Shown here: positions 22,281 through 33,659 of the stretch, piece after piece
Layout: every line of letters begins with the position of its first letter
Position numbering within the stretch: the first letter of the stretch is position 1
Program-made: the position numbers and the translations under genes
Notes under the pieces: model-generated
Seen by the model: only the letters and a program-made list of their open reading frames with translations
Database searches by the model: none
What the model was told of the DNA's origin: nothing
DNA from: Talaromyces rugulosus
Taxonomy: Eukaryota > Ascomycota > Eurotiomycetes > Eurotiales > Trichocomaceae
Direction: 5' to 3'
NCBI RefSeq assembly: GCF_013368755.1
Contig: NC_049562.1
Span: 682,001-746,000 of the forward strand
Length of the DNA stretch: 64,000 nucleotides

Positions 22281-23235
22281 TTTTTGTTGTTGTTTTTTTT
22301 GCTTTCTTTGGGCCTTTTTTCTTCGTTTGTTGAGCTTGTTCCTGCTCGGAACCCTGACTGCGGAGTGGCAACACACACAGTAAACTTAGCCAGCATGACA
22401 TTGCCAACCGTTAAGTCGTTTGGGTTAATTCTGTCAAAGTATATTATTATATTGGACGAAACGGAAGTCCTTATTAATAAGGGTTGCGCCATTTTTGCGT
22501 GCTGGTCGAAAGTACCAATTCCTCCCACGTTTGTTTATCAGACCCATGTTGGTGTTAGATTCGCACCTCGAAAACACCATGCCCAGCGTGAACACAGCAT
22601 AAAATATGTTTGCATAGCTGAACTATAACCAGATATTTCAGTCTTTTGGCGCAGCGGTTCAAGAAGATATTGTCTTTATCAGGGGCAAAATAAACATGAT
22701 TGTTTTGCGCTTTCTGCGGATATTTAAGAATTTGACCACAGTCTTTCGCACCGGCCGATACACCATGCAAAAAGCATTGGTGAAACGTCGGCAAAAACAA
22801 AAGACGAGAGAAGCTAACAAAGAACCACATGTGCTATAGAGGCCCCCGGGGTACTATTTTTAACTTCACGTCTTCCTCGGTTTGATATGAAGACCAGGAA
22901 AACGGAAACTTACATCTACAACGTTTCTATTCAAATACGAAATTAACCTATTACATGGTAAGAAGGTGATATTAATTTCTAGAGCCGGTTGGTATTGAAA
23001 TGGCACGGGCTTACTATACGAATGCCTGAGGATCCATATCCTCCGGATTTCGTTTGCTTTCTGAAATGCCTGCGTTTTGATTTTCCTTCTTCACTTGAAC
23101 ATTTTCCATCCTAATCATTTCGTCTAGCAATGCTCTACCTTGTTTACCCTCATCCAATATACCGTGATAGATTAGCGTTGTTCAAGAACATTACTGGACT
23201 TTTTCAAACCAAGTGAACAAACGGCTTTGATCAAA
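22281..23235. other. Intergenic, no gene seen
   Basis: About 950 bp of AT-rich sequence after the 5S gene. Beyond the T-rich 5S terminator I see no recognisable feature. Confidence 0.4.
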
Positions 23236-24154
23236 ATGACGCCTACTAAAACTCAGGTAAGTTACAGGAAGCTGCCCTCCCTTTCTGGCTTTTCGTCTAT
23301 GCCATGGGAAAATAGACAGCTCTAACTGATTATCATGCATGTATATAGACCGTCTACTGGACGTCAGCCTTTGGCGAGATTCCTGTTGCCGAAGATAAAT
23401 TAGCCGCAAAGTCGGACGTGATCGATTACGTTTCATCAACCGATATTGAAGTCCACGCTGAATCAAGAATGATCGGAGATGCGGCGGGCCTTGGTGCCTT
23501 TGAAAAGATCTTACGACGGCTTAGCGAGCTCGATGGAAAAGTCACCGCTCTTAGAGGCGAAAACACACTCTTCAACGTGGCTATAGTGAGCTTAATGGAA
23601 AAGTCACCACTCTTAGAGACGAAAATACCACTCTTCAACGTGGCTATAGTGAGCTTAATGGAAAAATAAAAGCACTACAAGAATTCAGAGCAAAAGTACG
23701 AATACCAGAGTTACTAGGGAACCTTCCCTCCAAAAGGGGTATCGACCGTTCAGCGCGAAATGAAACGGTACATGGTGCGGATTTCAAATCCGACCTTGAA
23801 CTGATACGTTCCTTGAAGAAGAATGGCTCAACTATCATCGGCTTATACCGCCTCCAATACGACGTTGTATGCCACGCCTTCAAAAAGACGTACGGATACC
23901 GGTATAAAGAGATACCGCAGGTAGTTCCAGAAGAGGTGGTGCATGTCTTCGATATGCGAAGCAACCTTATGCATTTACACTACTGGAACCGTGATACCTC
24001 CAAGATCCGTGAGAGTCGGCGGGATAACCTGAAACAGCGCTGTGATGAAATATTGAAAATATGGTTCAGTGGAACATCTTATTCAAGGGAGCAAACTGAA
24101 ATAAAACTCAAATCTATGATCAGAGATTATTGGCGCGATGACAAGGAACCCTAG
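23236..24154 (+). pseudogene. Coiled-coil protein gene with a one-base frameshift in a tandem repeat
   Basis: Exon 1 (23236-23256, MTPTKTQ), a clean intron 23257-23348 (GTAAGT...ATAG) and a long second exon. Frame A runs to about 23565; a second frame is then open to the stop at 24154. The switch lies in a repeat: GAGCTNNATGGAAAAGTCACC units start at 23526, 23588 and 23651, with period 62 then 63 nt. Unit 1 therefore lacks one base relative to unit 2. With the base restored in thought, the repeats read as a heptad-like SELNGK..LR.ENTTLQRGY coiled coil, followed by a charged region and a conserved-looking domain (RNETVHGADFKSDLELIR, HVFDMRSNLMHLHYW). I do not recognise the family. Either a pseudogene or a sequencing error. 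Confidence 0.6.
23526..23668 (+). repeat. 62/63-bp tandem repeat inside the coiled-coil gene
   Basis: Two full units and a partial third, beginning at 23526, 23588 and 23651, nearly identical at the DNA level. The first unit is one base shorter, which breaks the reading frame. Confidence 0.85.
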
Positions 24155-25146
24155 GGTGATGGCTTTTGTCATACTTAGGGGAAGGAATTGTGTTGTACTG
24201 TGCTTGTGGTAAATTTCGGATTTTTATTGACAATGGGTGAGCGGTTTCGTATATCTAAATTTAAAATTTTGAAAGACATCGACCGATAAATAAGTTCATA
24301 TTCATAAACTTCCCATAGGTATTAAGTAACCCATAAACTACAAATGTCTAGGTTGCATTAATTGATTCTGAAAAGAGACCCCTTGGTGTGGATAACCAAT
24401 CTCTGTAAAAAAAAAAAAAAAAAAAATCCATTTTTATTGGTATTGACCTGACCGGCTTTCAGTGATATTTCAGGGACTCCACATATATTCGTCGCCGCTC
24501 AGGTGCGGCTTTCCAACCTAAATCATATCACTCGATTCATGGGACATAAATCTGCTAATATCGCTGGATGTGTCCGGGCTCGAACTAAAAGAAAAGCCAG
24601 CCGATGCGATGGCTGGAAGATATTTGGGACCCTCTTCGGCATTTTGAGTAAAATATTATCTGGAGTCCTTACCATCAACGTGGTTTCATGTGTCGAAGGT
24701 GCTTTTCCTTGATGAAGAGAAGATGAGATAAAAGTCAGACGCCTTGCCACTGCAGTGGCTAAAATAGTGGACATGGTTAAAAAAAAGATACCCGAGAGGA
24801 AGAAGGTTAAGAAGCCGAGTACGACTAATATCTACGTCTTGAATTAGAATTACCTACATATTGATGTTCGTAATTTTGATATTGGTACTCGTTCCGATGG
24901 AATTGAATGATATAGACAATACCGTGCGTGCATTTCCCGGCCATATTATATCACTTTACCCGAAACTCATACAGATCCTTCTTTTTGTTTTCTGTGTACA
25001 TTCTTTTTCTTTTTTCCCAGGAGGTATTACACGCATGGCAACAGCTGTGACAAATTTAAAGACTGCTTTCGTCGGTAATTTCTGCCACTTTCTTTTTTCC
25101 ATTTTGATTTTTATGTAATTTCATTCTAAAAACTTGGGAGTAAGAT
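24155..25146. other. Intergenic AT-rich region
   Basis: Almost 1 kb without a supported gene. It contains a roughly 20-base A run near 24407-24426. Short ORFs do not resemble known families. Confidence 0.4.
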
Positions 25147-26500
25147 GTGAAAGCTGCCTATTTTAAATTTAACAGGCCGACAGAGCTAGATTTAGGTCGT
25201 CATATGAAAAACAACTGCAACAAAAATCAACCGCAGCGGCGCAAATCCTGTAACCAATGCATCGCGAATAAATCAAAGTGTAACCTAGAACGTCCCACAT
25301 GCTCAAGATGCTCTCTGCGCCACATTCTATGTGCATCCGCTAGCCTTAGGGTGGAACAGCCTGAGCAACCTGCGTCGCCCGGAATTGCGAGTGCTTCCTT
25401 AGGCTTTGCTTTTGATACCATGCCAACTTTCCAACCACTGAATTTATCGGCGAGATTCGATTCGACCTTGTCCGACCCTTTTTTTGCCGACTTGGGCCTT
25501 GGTACCCATCACAGTCATTGGAGCTTGCTCTGCAGGCTCCGCAGCATAGGGGCCTAGAGCTACTCCCTTTCAACGATTCCTTCAGCTGTACGACTCCTGG
25601 GATTGCTGAACCTGGCTCAAACCAACGGCTTGAGCTGAGTTCTGACTCAAATTCAATTGCTTTAGCAAGCCACAGCATAGAGCTTATATTCCGAGTTTTT
25701 CGGACATGGCCTCAGATGTTAGCCGATGACTTTCAAATTCTGCCAATATTTCACTCTACACATCTTGCTTCATAGATAAAAGCTGCCCCAACCGCTAGCA
25801 ACTTGCATCACTTTGATCAAAATGTGGCATGGCCAATGCCCAGGCGCCGAAGAAATCGTGCGTGTCACGATACGCCAGGAGCTTGATCTGTCCATAGATA
25901 AGGTAAGTGCTCTGTAAGCTATCAACCTTTTCAGACTTGACTAAAGGCAAAATAAGGCCCAGTGCGACCAAACAGATAAAACAACGCTTCTAGCGAGCTT
26001 GCAGGCAGTGGTCATATATACCATTATCCTACTTGCGCCCTCGACAGTCTCCGAAAATAATAACACCGGTGACGATGATGTTTTTCGAAAAGTTGAAATT
26101 TTTGTTTTGCATGTCGTCTGCAGTGGTCTTCTTTCAGAGAAACGAGCACAGACAAGGCCATCTTGGGAAGCTCCGGTATATGTTACCGCTAAGTGACGTG
26201 CTATTGTCGCTTTATATCTGCTTCACTGGGCATATTCTGTTCTACACGAGGTGCCGTGCTTTGATTGTAGAGACCTAGGCTTCATGCCAGCCCCAGCACC
26301 GAAGGCTCTTTGGCAGACACACACTGAACATGAATGGAACACCAAATACATTCACTGACTTGCGCGATGGAGCGGTTATTTTTATCTTCAGGCTGCGTTT
26401 GGTCATATCCAGCCGGGTGCAGGTTGAAGTCCCAGGGCAGAAAGGGGGCTAGGGGAGGCAGATGAATTCGGATTTATCATGGCCTCAATTCGTAAGTCCT
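25147..26500 (+). pseudogene. Degenerate Zn2Cys6 transcription-factor gene
   Basis: The Zn(II)2Cys6 finger is intact (CNQCIANKSKCNLERPTC then CSRCSLRHILC, near 25252-25335), but the frame then breaks. Family-like text continues in another frame from about 25515 (SIELIFRVFRTWPQML..IFHSTHLA), again after about 25790 (LPQPLATCITLIKMWHGQCP), near 25990 (LQAVVIYTIILLAPS), and at 26190-26430 (LYLLHWAYSVLHEVPCF, GFMPAPAPKALWQTH). These match, in order, the C-terminal part of a common fungal Zn2Cys6 regulator family. Stops include TAG at 25773, TGA after VTAK (about 26194) and TGA at an expected Trp (about 26356). At least two frameshifts and several stops make it a relic. Confidence 0.8.
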
Positions 26501-27044
26501 TCCAAGCATCGAAAGCCAAATGGCGTCAACTGACATATGCGAAGTCAATGCTACAGACTTTGACCCCCCCTGGTTACAAAGGAGCTACAGAGTCCACTGT
26601 GATCTAGACTCATTAGCTCTCCAACAATGGGCCACGATCCCGAATTTCTGGCTCAACAGATAATATGAATAGTGTGGAATATTTCCTTGAGCTCTCATTA
26701 ATAGCCTCCTATTGAAACCTTAAATGCTCATCCTACCTTGCTGTTAATCTAACCATACTATGGTACAGCATCAAAAAGGAGTGAATACTAGCCAATGATT
26801 TGATTATCTCATAATTTCATTGCGATATGCAGCTCTAGAATCCAAAGGACTATTGTCTTGCAATTCTTAATATCAAGTTGATTCTTATTTGGCTACAATG
26901 GCCACTAATTTGCAAGTGCCATATAATGAAATCGAAAATCACTTATATTCATTTTCTAGCTAGGAATTGAATAAATGATTCAAAACCCCCCTAAAAGCGC
27001 TGCATCACTTGGACGCACATTCTATAAGTAGGTACAACGGGGCT
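26501..27044. other. Intergenic AT-rich region
   Basis: Very AT-rich sequence between the regulator relic and the SnoaL-like gene. No gene, RNA or repeat identified. Confidence 0.4.
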
Positions 27045-27514
27045 TTAAGCTTGTAGGCTGTTAGCCCATTCATTTAAGTCGATGCTGAACATCGACACAT
27101 CACCTCGCGGAACACCCATCATAGTGGTCAGGCGGTACGAGATCTTCCACAAGATGCTGTCTCCCTCTATAACCTTCACAAGTTTGTCAAAATATCTTGC
27201 TTCTGCGAGGAATGACTTCTCGCCCAAGAAATGACCAGCGGCGCAGTAGGTTGTAGCTTCTGCGGTACCGTCGCCAGTGAGATGTATAGTTTGGGCGGTC
27301 AAGCCGTGAAAGGTGCGAACGTGCCCAATCGCTTTCTGCAAGCCTTCAATGACAGCGTCTGCCCCCTCCATCAGACCAAGTGAGCCAGTATAATTCGCGA
27401 CAACATCGTCGGTAAAGAGATTGCGCAAGTCCTGGGAATTTTGTTATCGAATGTAATAGCGACACCGGCAATTGTATTCCGAATGAGCTCGTGATCGGAT
27501 GTAGCTCCTGCCAT
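27045..27514 (-). pseudogene. SnoaL-like / NTF2-fold protein gene with a frame break
   Basis: The minus strand starts at ATG 27514 with MAGATSDHELIRNTIAG and AITFDNKIP. The next frame carries DLRNLFTDDVVANYTGSLG, then a complete C-terminal half ending at 27045. Together they give the roughly 150-residue NTF2-like fold of SnoaL-type proteins (HELIRNTIA, FTDDVVANYTG, TAEATTYCAAGHF, RYFDKLVKVIEG). The frames meet near 27425, where the expected FDNKDF..LRNLF region is out of register. A 36-nt GT...CAG intron could join the frames but would delete residues the family normally has, so a small indel is the better reading. Members act as small polyketide cyclases or isomerases, or have unknown roles. 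Confidence 0.6.
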
Positions 27515-28129
27515 TGCGTTATTGATCGGAAAACGACAGTATGAGATGACGGTGAAATGAACTTTAGGATATAATAATGGACTTCGCAATATAATCAACC
27601 GGTTGAAATTTGAATTCCAAGTAACAGTGTTCGTTATTTACGTAGAGACCAATGCTACTGCCATTAAATTATCAATTCCACCTGACAAATCACCTTTAAT
27701 GATAGGTGAGCTATTTGAAATCTTGAAATCTTGAAATTAGATTACAAAGCAAACTATAATGGAGGGAATCTTACCTGTTTGGAACTCGGGGCTCCGGAAG
27801 AGCAATCAGCGTTTAATAAAGATGAGACACCTATATTATACTCAGAAATCTGTTGCATTATCTAATGGAAGAATTTTGGATAGTGAAAGATATGCAACTG
27901 CTTGGACATTGATAACATATAAGCATTCACTTTTTTCACGAGAGACACCATCTTCCTTCAGAAGTCCGTAAAATATATCAATGGATTGCAGCACATAATC
28001 ATCCCATCAAGATGGCATTGCCTTTTTACAATTACACGCTCACTACCTTCATTCGAGGCCTCGATACTATTCATAATATTCTAAAAAAAGGGTGAAAAGC
28101 ATGCAAAAGAAAGCAACATCCCGCTTGAG
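27515..28129. other. Intergenic AT-rich region
   Basis: No supported gene between the SnoaL-like gene and the P450 relic. Confidence 0.4.
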
Positions 28130-28860
28130 CTTCTCAGTGAAGATATGCAGCCACTAGCCTTTCAAATTGTGGCAGCTACAAACAATGTCGGGAAAGCCCT
28201 CGGCCGCGCTGCCTTTATGGATCCTCCGCCTCAATCAGGCTGTAACGTCAACTGTCTGCTTGCCATCCTTCCAATTCTCCTTAGGACGCTGAATCAGCAA
28301 GTCAACGTATTTCTTCCTGGGTGCGCATTTGTTACTCCGAGAATCCGTGCGACATCAGGCGACGCATGGCGGAGTACGGGCTGCGAGTGCATTTGCCAGA
28401 TTTGGGGCGGTAGTGTGATGGCTGGGTATAAATGTACGTCCTTCCCCTTCCCAATTTCAGGGCCAGGTTTATGGCCCATAATGTCGTACCAGGCGTTAGG
28501 ATTGGCAAAGGATAGCTCGTTAGGACGGATGCGGACGGTGTCGCCATAATAGCAGTGTGATCTAGCCAGATGGTTAACGACCGTTGCTCGGACGGCAAGG
28601 TGCCAGTAATATGGAAAGTTTGAGATTACTTTGAGCTTTGGGCCAGGAAATCGAGCGAGGGGGTGGAAGTGGGTATTAAAGAGGTTTATGGGAAGGCAAA
28701 CTATTGTCTTCGTCAGTGGACTACGTAAAAAGTGTATGGGCCACTAACTAGTGGCCCAGCTGAGACTTACACCGCCAAGAGCAATACAAAGAACCAAGTT
28801 ATTGTGGAAGATCCGGTAACAATAAACAAGGCCGCTTGCAAAGGACCCTGCCTGGTATCA
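28130..28860 (-). pseudogene. Cytochrome P450 relic (N-terminal third only)
   Basis: Read on the minus strand, a membrane-anchor-like segment (LFIVTGSSTITWFFVLLLA, near 28830-28773) is followed after a GTGTAAG intron-like stretch by the typical microsomal P450 N-terminus NLFNTHFHPLARFPGPK. Next come YGDTVRIRPNELSFANPNAW, YDIMGHKPGPEIGKGKDVHL, then in another frame YSAMRRLMSHGFSE, and in a third frame VDLLIQRPKENWKDGKQTVD. Stops interrupt it (TAA after GFSE; TGA where the family has Trp after DVTA). The heme-binding region and everything after about one third of the protein are absent. It once encoded a class-II fungal monooxygenase, probably of secondary metabolism or catabolism. Confidence 0.82.
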
Positions 28861-30901
28861 CAACACAATCAAAATGAAGATGCAAGCACAAAGACCTTGC
28901 CAGCGTATATCTTTATCGTGCGGTCTTCTATGGAATCACAAATAGACCAAGAGCTGAATATGGAGTTCTCCAAGATCAAATAATACTCGGAACTCCGGTG
29001 AGGCTAAATTTGGTTGAAGTACGGGGCGATTCCGGCGAACGCCGTTCAAAAAGTGTTTCATTTGATTGACTAGTAATAAATTTGACCCCAGAAACCAGCC
29101 TAGGAATTTCCGGAAATAAAAGGATCTGTTGAAATGAGAGATAATAAGGAGTAGCTGTAGCGTATACAAACAATTGTGTGATATTGAAGATGTCTAAGAG
29201 TAAGATGACCCCAGAAGGGAAGCGTGCGTTACAGGGTTCCCAGAGATCCGCGTTACTATATAGGCTAGCGTTTCTGAGGGAAGACAACATGGTATCCATT
29301 AAAGCCTCAGCGCCATTAAAACTGCTGAAACCCAACAGGACCTGTACTGTCGCCACCTACTCAGCTTGTCAGCATTAAAACACATAGGCTTGAGGCTATA
29401 TAATCTCATCCCGGAGGTAATCTTCTCGTTGGTTTGCCTCCGGTAATAATAAGCATGTTCATTGCAGTGGAGATGCTCCATAGTCGAAATAAATATTTCG
29501 GGTCCATTGCATCACGCTTCACTACCGAGGACTGTTCAATACACGTGGGCACTTTTATATCTGAGGGCATTTGTATTGGACTCGGATCAGCCGAAGTCCC
29601 CGTCGGAGTCAGTAGCAACATGTAGTCACGACTGCTTGCCCACGTACGTGATAGATATTTTAAAAGGCTAATATGCTGTATAGAACAAGAGAATCCAAGA
29701 CCCTCTTATCAGAAACCACGGTACGAACACTGGATCTCGCTCTCGATAAAGAAAAGTTTACTGGATTGTAGATTGAGTAATGTTAGAAAGCATAACGAAG
29801 TCATTACTAGATAGAGAAACTAGGAAGACAGCGTACCTTCCTTTTCACATCTTCGTCTCCAATATCAGTCATACCACTTTTCTTGAACATTGATTTACTA
29901 AAGCAAAAAAAAAACCAGGACCCATGCCTATAAATTTCTCTTGACTTAACTATCGTAAATTAAAGTTGATGGAGATCTGCTTTTTGGACTTTTTTGACAG
30001 TATCCGGGACTTGGAGGCTCCTTATAGCTACTTGGTGGATGTGACATTATGGATGACAGCGTGTCCCTCCAATCTTGTATTTTTTTGAAATTAAAAATGA
30101 GTGTAAGGGAAAATAAAGCTTCTATCTGCAGCGATAATTATGTTAAATTCTAATGTGCGATGACGCGTCAAGCATGATGCGAAATACCGCTCGGGAATTG
30201 ACCGCTGATATACTATGAACCATTTCTATTACAAATTCACTACCCTACACATGGGGTGTTATAAAACCCGAAATAGGAAATATGCCACTTCCTCATAAAC
30301 TAGTGTTCGACTAGCTACGTTGTGCTTTATTCTTTATTGTACTTCCAACTTTTTATGGTGTCCGCATCTTAGGCGGAAGGTACGTATAGATGATTTGCGT
30401 AGCGAACACGCTTCGATCTCATCTACTGCGTGATTGATTGATGAATCATGTTCATCTTGTGTTAGAATGACACTGATCTCGACCTCAGCAACGTCATCAC
30501 GCATTCCCAGCCGCCGTTCTAGAGTTAACGTGTATGGTCCAGCGAGTGCCTGTACCTAAACTCACCTGTTCTTTGACACGAGGAACCCGGAGTACCGAGT
30601 TCAAACTATGGCTTATGCATTGTAGCTCGGCTAGTGATGCTTCATAGTAGATGCTTCCAGTCTTTTCACCTTCCCGGACGTGTGGGACTACATGATGAGT
30701 TATAAAGCATACATCAGGACCCAACCTTATGAATGAAGATATATAGATCCCAACACACTTCTCAATAAGCCCCTCAAGCCTTCAACACGATTCAAACATC
30801 TTTCCTCTCTTAAAGCTAGAGTGAGCTCACTGGTACCCAAAATTAAAACTTTCCTATTCCTCTCCGCCTAATAGCCATTCAGAACCTTTATCAACTCCCC
30901 G
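28861..30901. other. Long gene-poor stretch
   Basis: About 2 kb of AT-rich sequence upstream of the SDR gene. A 126-codon minus-strand frame at 28976-29356 resembles nothing I know and is opposed by plus-strand frames. No transposon ends, RNA genes or repeats were found. The last 150 bp presumably form the SDR promoter. Confidence 0.4.
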
Positions 30902-31885
30902 ATGTCTTCGCGATATGTCGCAGTTCATACATCCCCAAAGGGACCCGGTGATGCCCGTCCTACCGCGCTCCAGATTATTGAAGACGAGCAATTGACAGGA
31001 AAGCTCATCGGCAAAGTTGTCTTTATTACGGGTTGCTCCTCCGGCCTCGGAATTCAGACCGCGCGCGCATTGCTCGCCACAGGAGCCACGCTCTACCTGA
31101 CCGCGCGGAACCTCGAAAAGGCGCACTCTGCGCTTGGTGATCTGGCTGAAAACAAAAATGTTCACCTACTAGAGATGGACCTGAATTCTCTGTCCAGTGT
31201 CCGAAGCTGCGCCGCCTTATTCCTGTCCAAATCTTCCAGCTTAAGCCTCCTCATCTGTAACGCTGGTGTCATGGTCCCCCCCGAAGGCCGCACAGCGGAT
31301 GGCTTCGAGACACAGTTTGGAACAAACCACCTAGCCCATTTTCTCCTCGTGCAGTTGTTCAAAGATACACTTATCGCCTCAGCGACGACGAAGATGTCCT
31401 CACGTGTTATCATGCTCTCTTCCAGCGGCCACCGGATGAGTGAGGTCCAATTTGATGATTACAATTTTGATGAAGGTTATGACGCATGGAAGGCCTACGG
31501 ACAAAGCAAAACTGCCATGATTTGGACAGCGAACGAGATTGAACGCCGATATGGATCTACAGGGCTACATGCCTACAGCCTCAATCCTGGGATGAGTGCG
31601 AGTGGGCTTCAGAAGAATGTTACAGCGGACATGATGGAGGAATGGTCGCAGGTGCCGGGACTGCAGGAAGCGTTCAAATCACAGGAGCAGGGTGCTGCTA
31701 CGACTGTTTGGGCGGCGGTGGCGCAGGCCCTCGAAGGCCAGGGAGGGCAATACACTGAGAATTGTCAGGTTGTTGGCGAAATGGCTGCCGATGCAGGACC
31801 GCTGGATCCAGGCTATGCTCCTTGGGTATCTGACAGTGAGAAAGCGCAGAAGCTATATGAGCTTTCTTTGAAGCTTATTAGTTGA
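30902..31885 (+). CDS. Short-chain dehydrogenase/reductase (WW-oxidoreductase/retinol-dehydrogenase-like)
   Basis: A complete single-exon gene of 327 residues. The Rossmann glycine motif TGCSSGLG is at 43-50, NAG at 120-122, the catalytic Ser in MLSSSGH (about 173-175) and YGQSK with Tyr 199 and Lys 203: a full classical SDR active site. ARN after the second strand suggests NADP preference. It resembles fungal SDRs related to human WWOX/RDH without the WW domains. Its codon usage and GC content look higher than the surrounding decayed DNA. Unlike its broken neighbours it has no lesion, so it is probably under selection. Substrate unknown; it could be a surviving tailoring enzyme. Confidence 0.9.
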   Translation: MSSRYVAVHTSPKGPGDARPTALQIIEDEQLTGKLIGKVVFITGCSSGLGIQTARALLATGATLYLTARNLEKAHSALGDLAENKNVHLLEMDLNSLSSVRSCAALFLSKSSSLSLLICNAGVMVPPEGRTADGFETQFGTNHLAHFLLVQLFKDTLIASATTKMSSRVIMLSSSGHRMSEVQFDDYNFDEGYDAWKAYGQSKTAMIWTANEIERRYGSTGLHAYSLNPGMSASGLQKNVTADMMEEWSQVPGLQEAFKSQEQGAATTVWAAVAQALEGQGGQYTENCQVVGEMAADAGPLDPGYAPWVSDSEKAQKLYELSLKLIS

Positions 31886-33045
31886 ACGCCTTCGAATGAT
31901 TGACATTGGCGTTTTGATCGTCGATAAAGATGTATCAAGGGTATAGACGATCAATATCAACTGATACTCTGGTTGCTCTCGTGAATTATATTTCTATGGT
32001 TCATATCATGATTTACAATATTCATGCTCCTTTTAATACTCCCATCCTTGTTAGCAATAGCCGGAATGTGGGCTTTTTATATCTAGAGGAACAGGTATGT
32101 ATGTCCACAGCAACTATTGTTATTAGAAGTTGGAAACTTGAGACTAAGTTCCTAACATATTCGGCAAAGTCCCCTCAGGAGGAAAATGAAACTCTGCTGC
32201 GTTGAACCACGGCTTTCTCTAACATGGATCCTAAGATTTTTGCCGGAATACAGTATTGATGTTATCTTAACCGTGTATTGTTTGATCCTCTGCTAAAGGA
32301 GAGAAATAAGCCTTTGGCTTCACCATCCAGGGATAGCGTGGCGTTAAGACAAAATGTCCTGTTGGCCTGGCAACAATATGAACCATTCTCTTGGACTCTA
32401 ATAATACGAACAGAATTAAAGGGGTGCCATTTTTAGCTCGTCATTTAATTGTGATTTTAATTAGTATGATAATGATCAGCCCGCGACATATGTACAGATG
32501 TAGAGTGAAGGATGAAAGCCCATGTTTTGTGGGAAATCTTGTGAGAATTTACAAATGATATGCATTTTCAAATGAGATTCTCAAAAAACAAAAATAGTTA
32601 GAAAAGAAAGCTACAGGAATAGATAAATCATTTAAAGAAATTAGGCGAACTACGATATTCAATCTAGAATTTTTATGCCGATCGGACGAGATTGTCGGTA
32701 CATGGTACTTCGTCGGTACGAATTGGTATGGAACTTCGGGTTCCGCAGTTGAGGTGGATATTCTTATGAGGGGCGCCAGTAGGTAGTTAACTAGGACCAT
32801 CAACTTACTAAGAGATCATTTACCAAATATTTAAGTGTGAGGCTCAACGCGTCAGCTGCAGCGTCTCACCAGCGGACATGTCATATTGCCCCTGCTTAAA
32901 CCAGTGTTTGTCATTCAGCTCGGAGTTCCGGTCAGCTTGCCCTGGGGTCAGGCCACAACCCGAGTTAAAAAATATTATATTAGACCACATAACCCAGCGG
33001 ATTCCAGTCTAGTTCATCATCATCTTTCATTATCCAAATTGCAAA
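31886..33045. other. Intergenic AT-rich region
   Basis: About 1.2 kb between the SDR and VOC genes with no supported gene. Confidence 0.4.
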
Positions 33046-33582
33046 ATGACGATAAACCATGTCTTCGTCTGGGCCTCTAAAGCCAACTTCCAATTCTTGC
33101 GATCGTTTTATCGCGCAGTTTTACAGCCAATCGACTATGTCGAGATGATCTGCGCATCCGAAAATACTCTCATCGGATACGGTAGTGATTATCCTTATTT
33201 TTGGCTGAAGCAATTGCCTGATGCCAAAGCGCCGCTGCCAACCCACATCGCGTTTGATGCCCCTAGTAAGATTATCAAATACGAAGGCATAGCCAGCTCG
33301 CTGACCAAGGTGGAATAGATCAAGAGGCGGTAGATCACTTCTACCAGCTGGCATTGTGAGTCGCTCATTTGGAATATCACTATCAGCCCCCTAATTATTA
33401 GAAGTTCCCTCTCAAAACTAGCTTGCTTATTTTCAATTTGCTGATCTAATTCCAGACAACACGGTGGACGTGGCAATGGCCCACCGGGTATACGAGAAGA
33501 GATGAGCCGCCAGCCATACTATGCAGCCTTTATCTCTGATATGGATGGCAACAATATTGAAATTGTTCATGTTCCAAAATAG
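33046..33582 (+). CDS. VOC-superfamily (glyoxalase/bleomycin-resistance fold) protein
   Basis: Three exons (33046-33265, 33319-33355, 33456-33582) give 127 residues. The fold signature is clear: MTINHVFVWASKANFQFLRS at the N-terminus with the first metal-binding His (INHV), FYRAVLQPI, LPTHIAFDAP, then across the first splice NQEAVDHFYQLAL, and at the C-terminus YYAAFISDMDGNNIEIVHV with the usual Asp-Gly and Glu. Length matches single-domain VOC proteins that form dimers. Both introns have good sites (GTAAGA...ATAG; GTGAGT...CCAG) and the middle exon is only 37 nt. Function unknown; such genes often sit in fungal metabolic clusters. Confidence 0.85.
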
Positions 33583-33659
33583 GTGGGCTCTTATCAGCAG
33601 CCGTCCGACATGGGGGAATGAGAAGTTGTGTGCAGAAGTAAGCGCACATGCAAGCACGG

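Noticed and set aside
24400..24430. A-rich run as a retroposon tail
   Set aside because: No upstream reverse-transcriptase or gene copy and no target-site duplication seen.
28861..30901. Search for transposon or LTR ends in the gene-poor stretch
   Set aside because: No matching terminal repeats, transposase or polymerase-like frames were found by eye.
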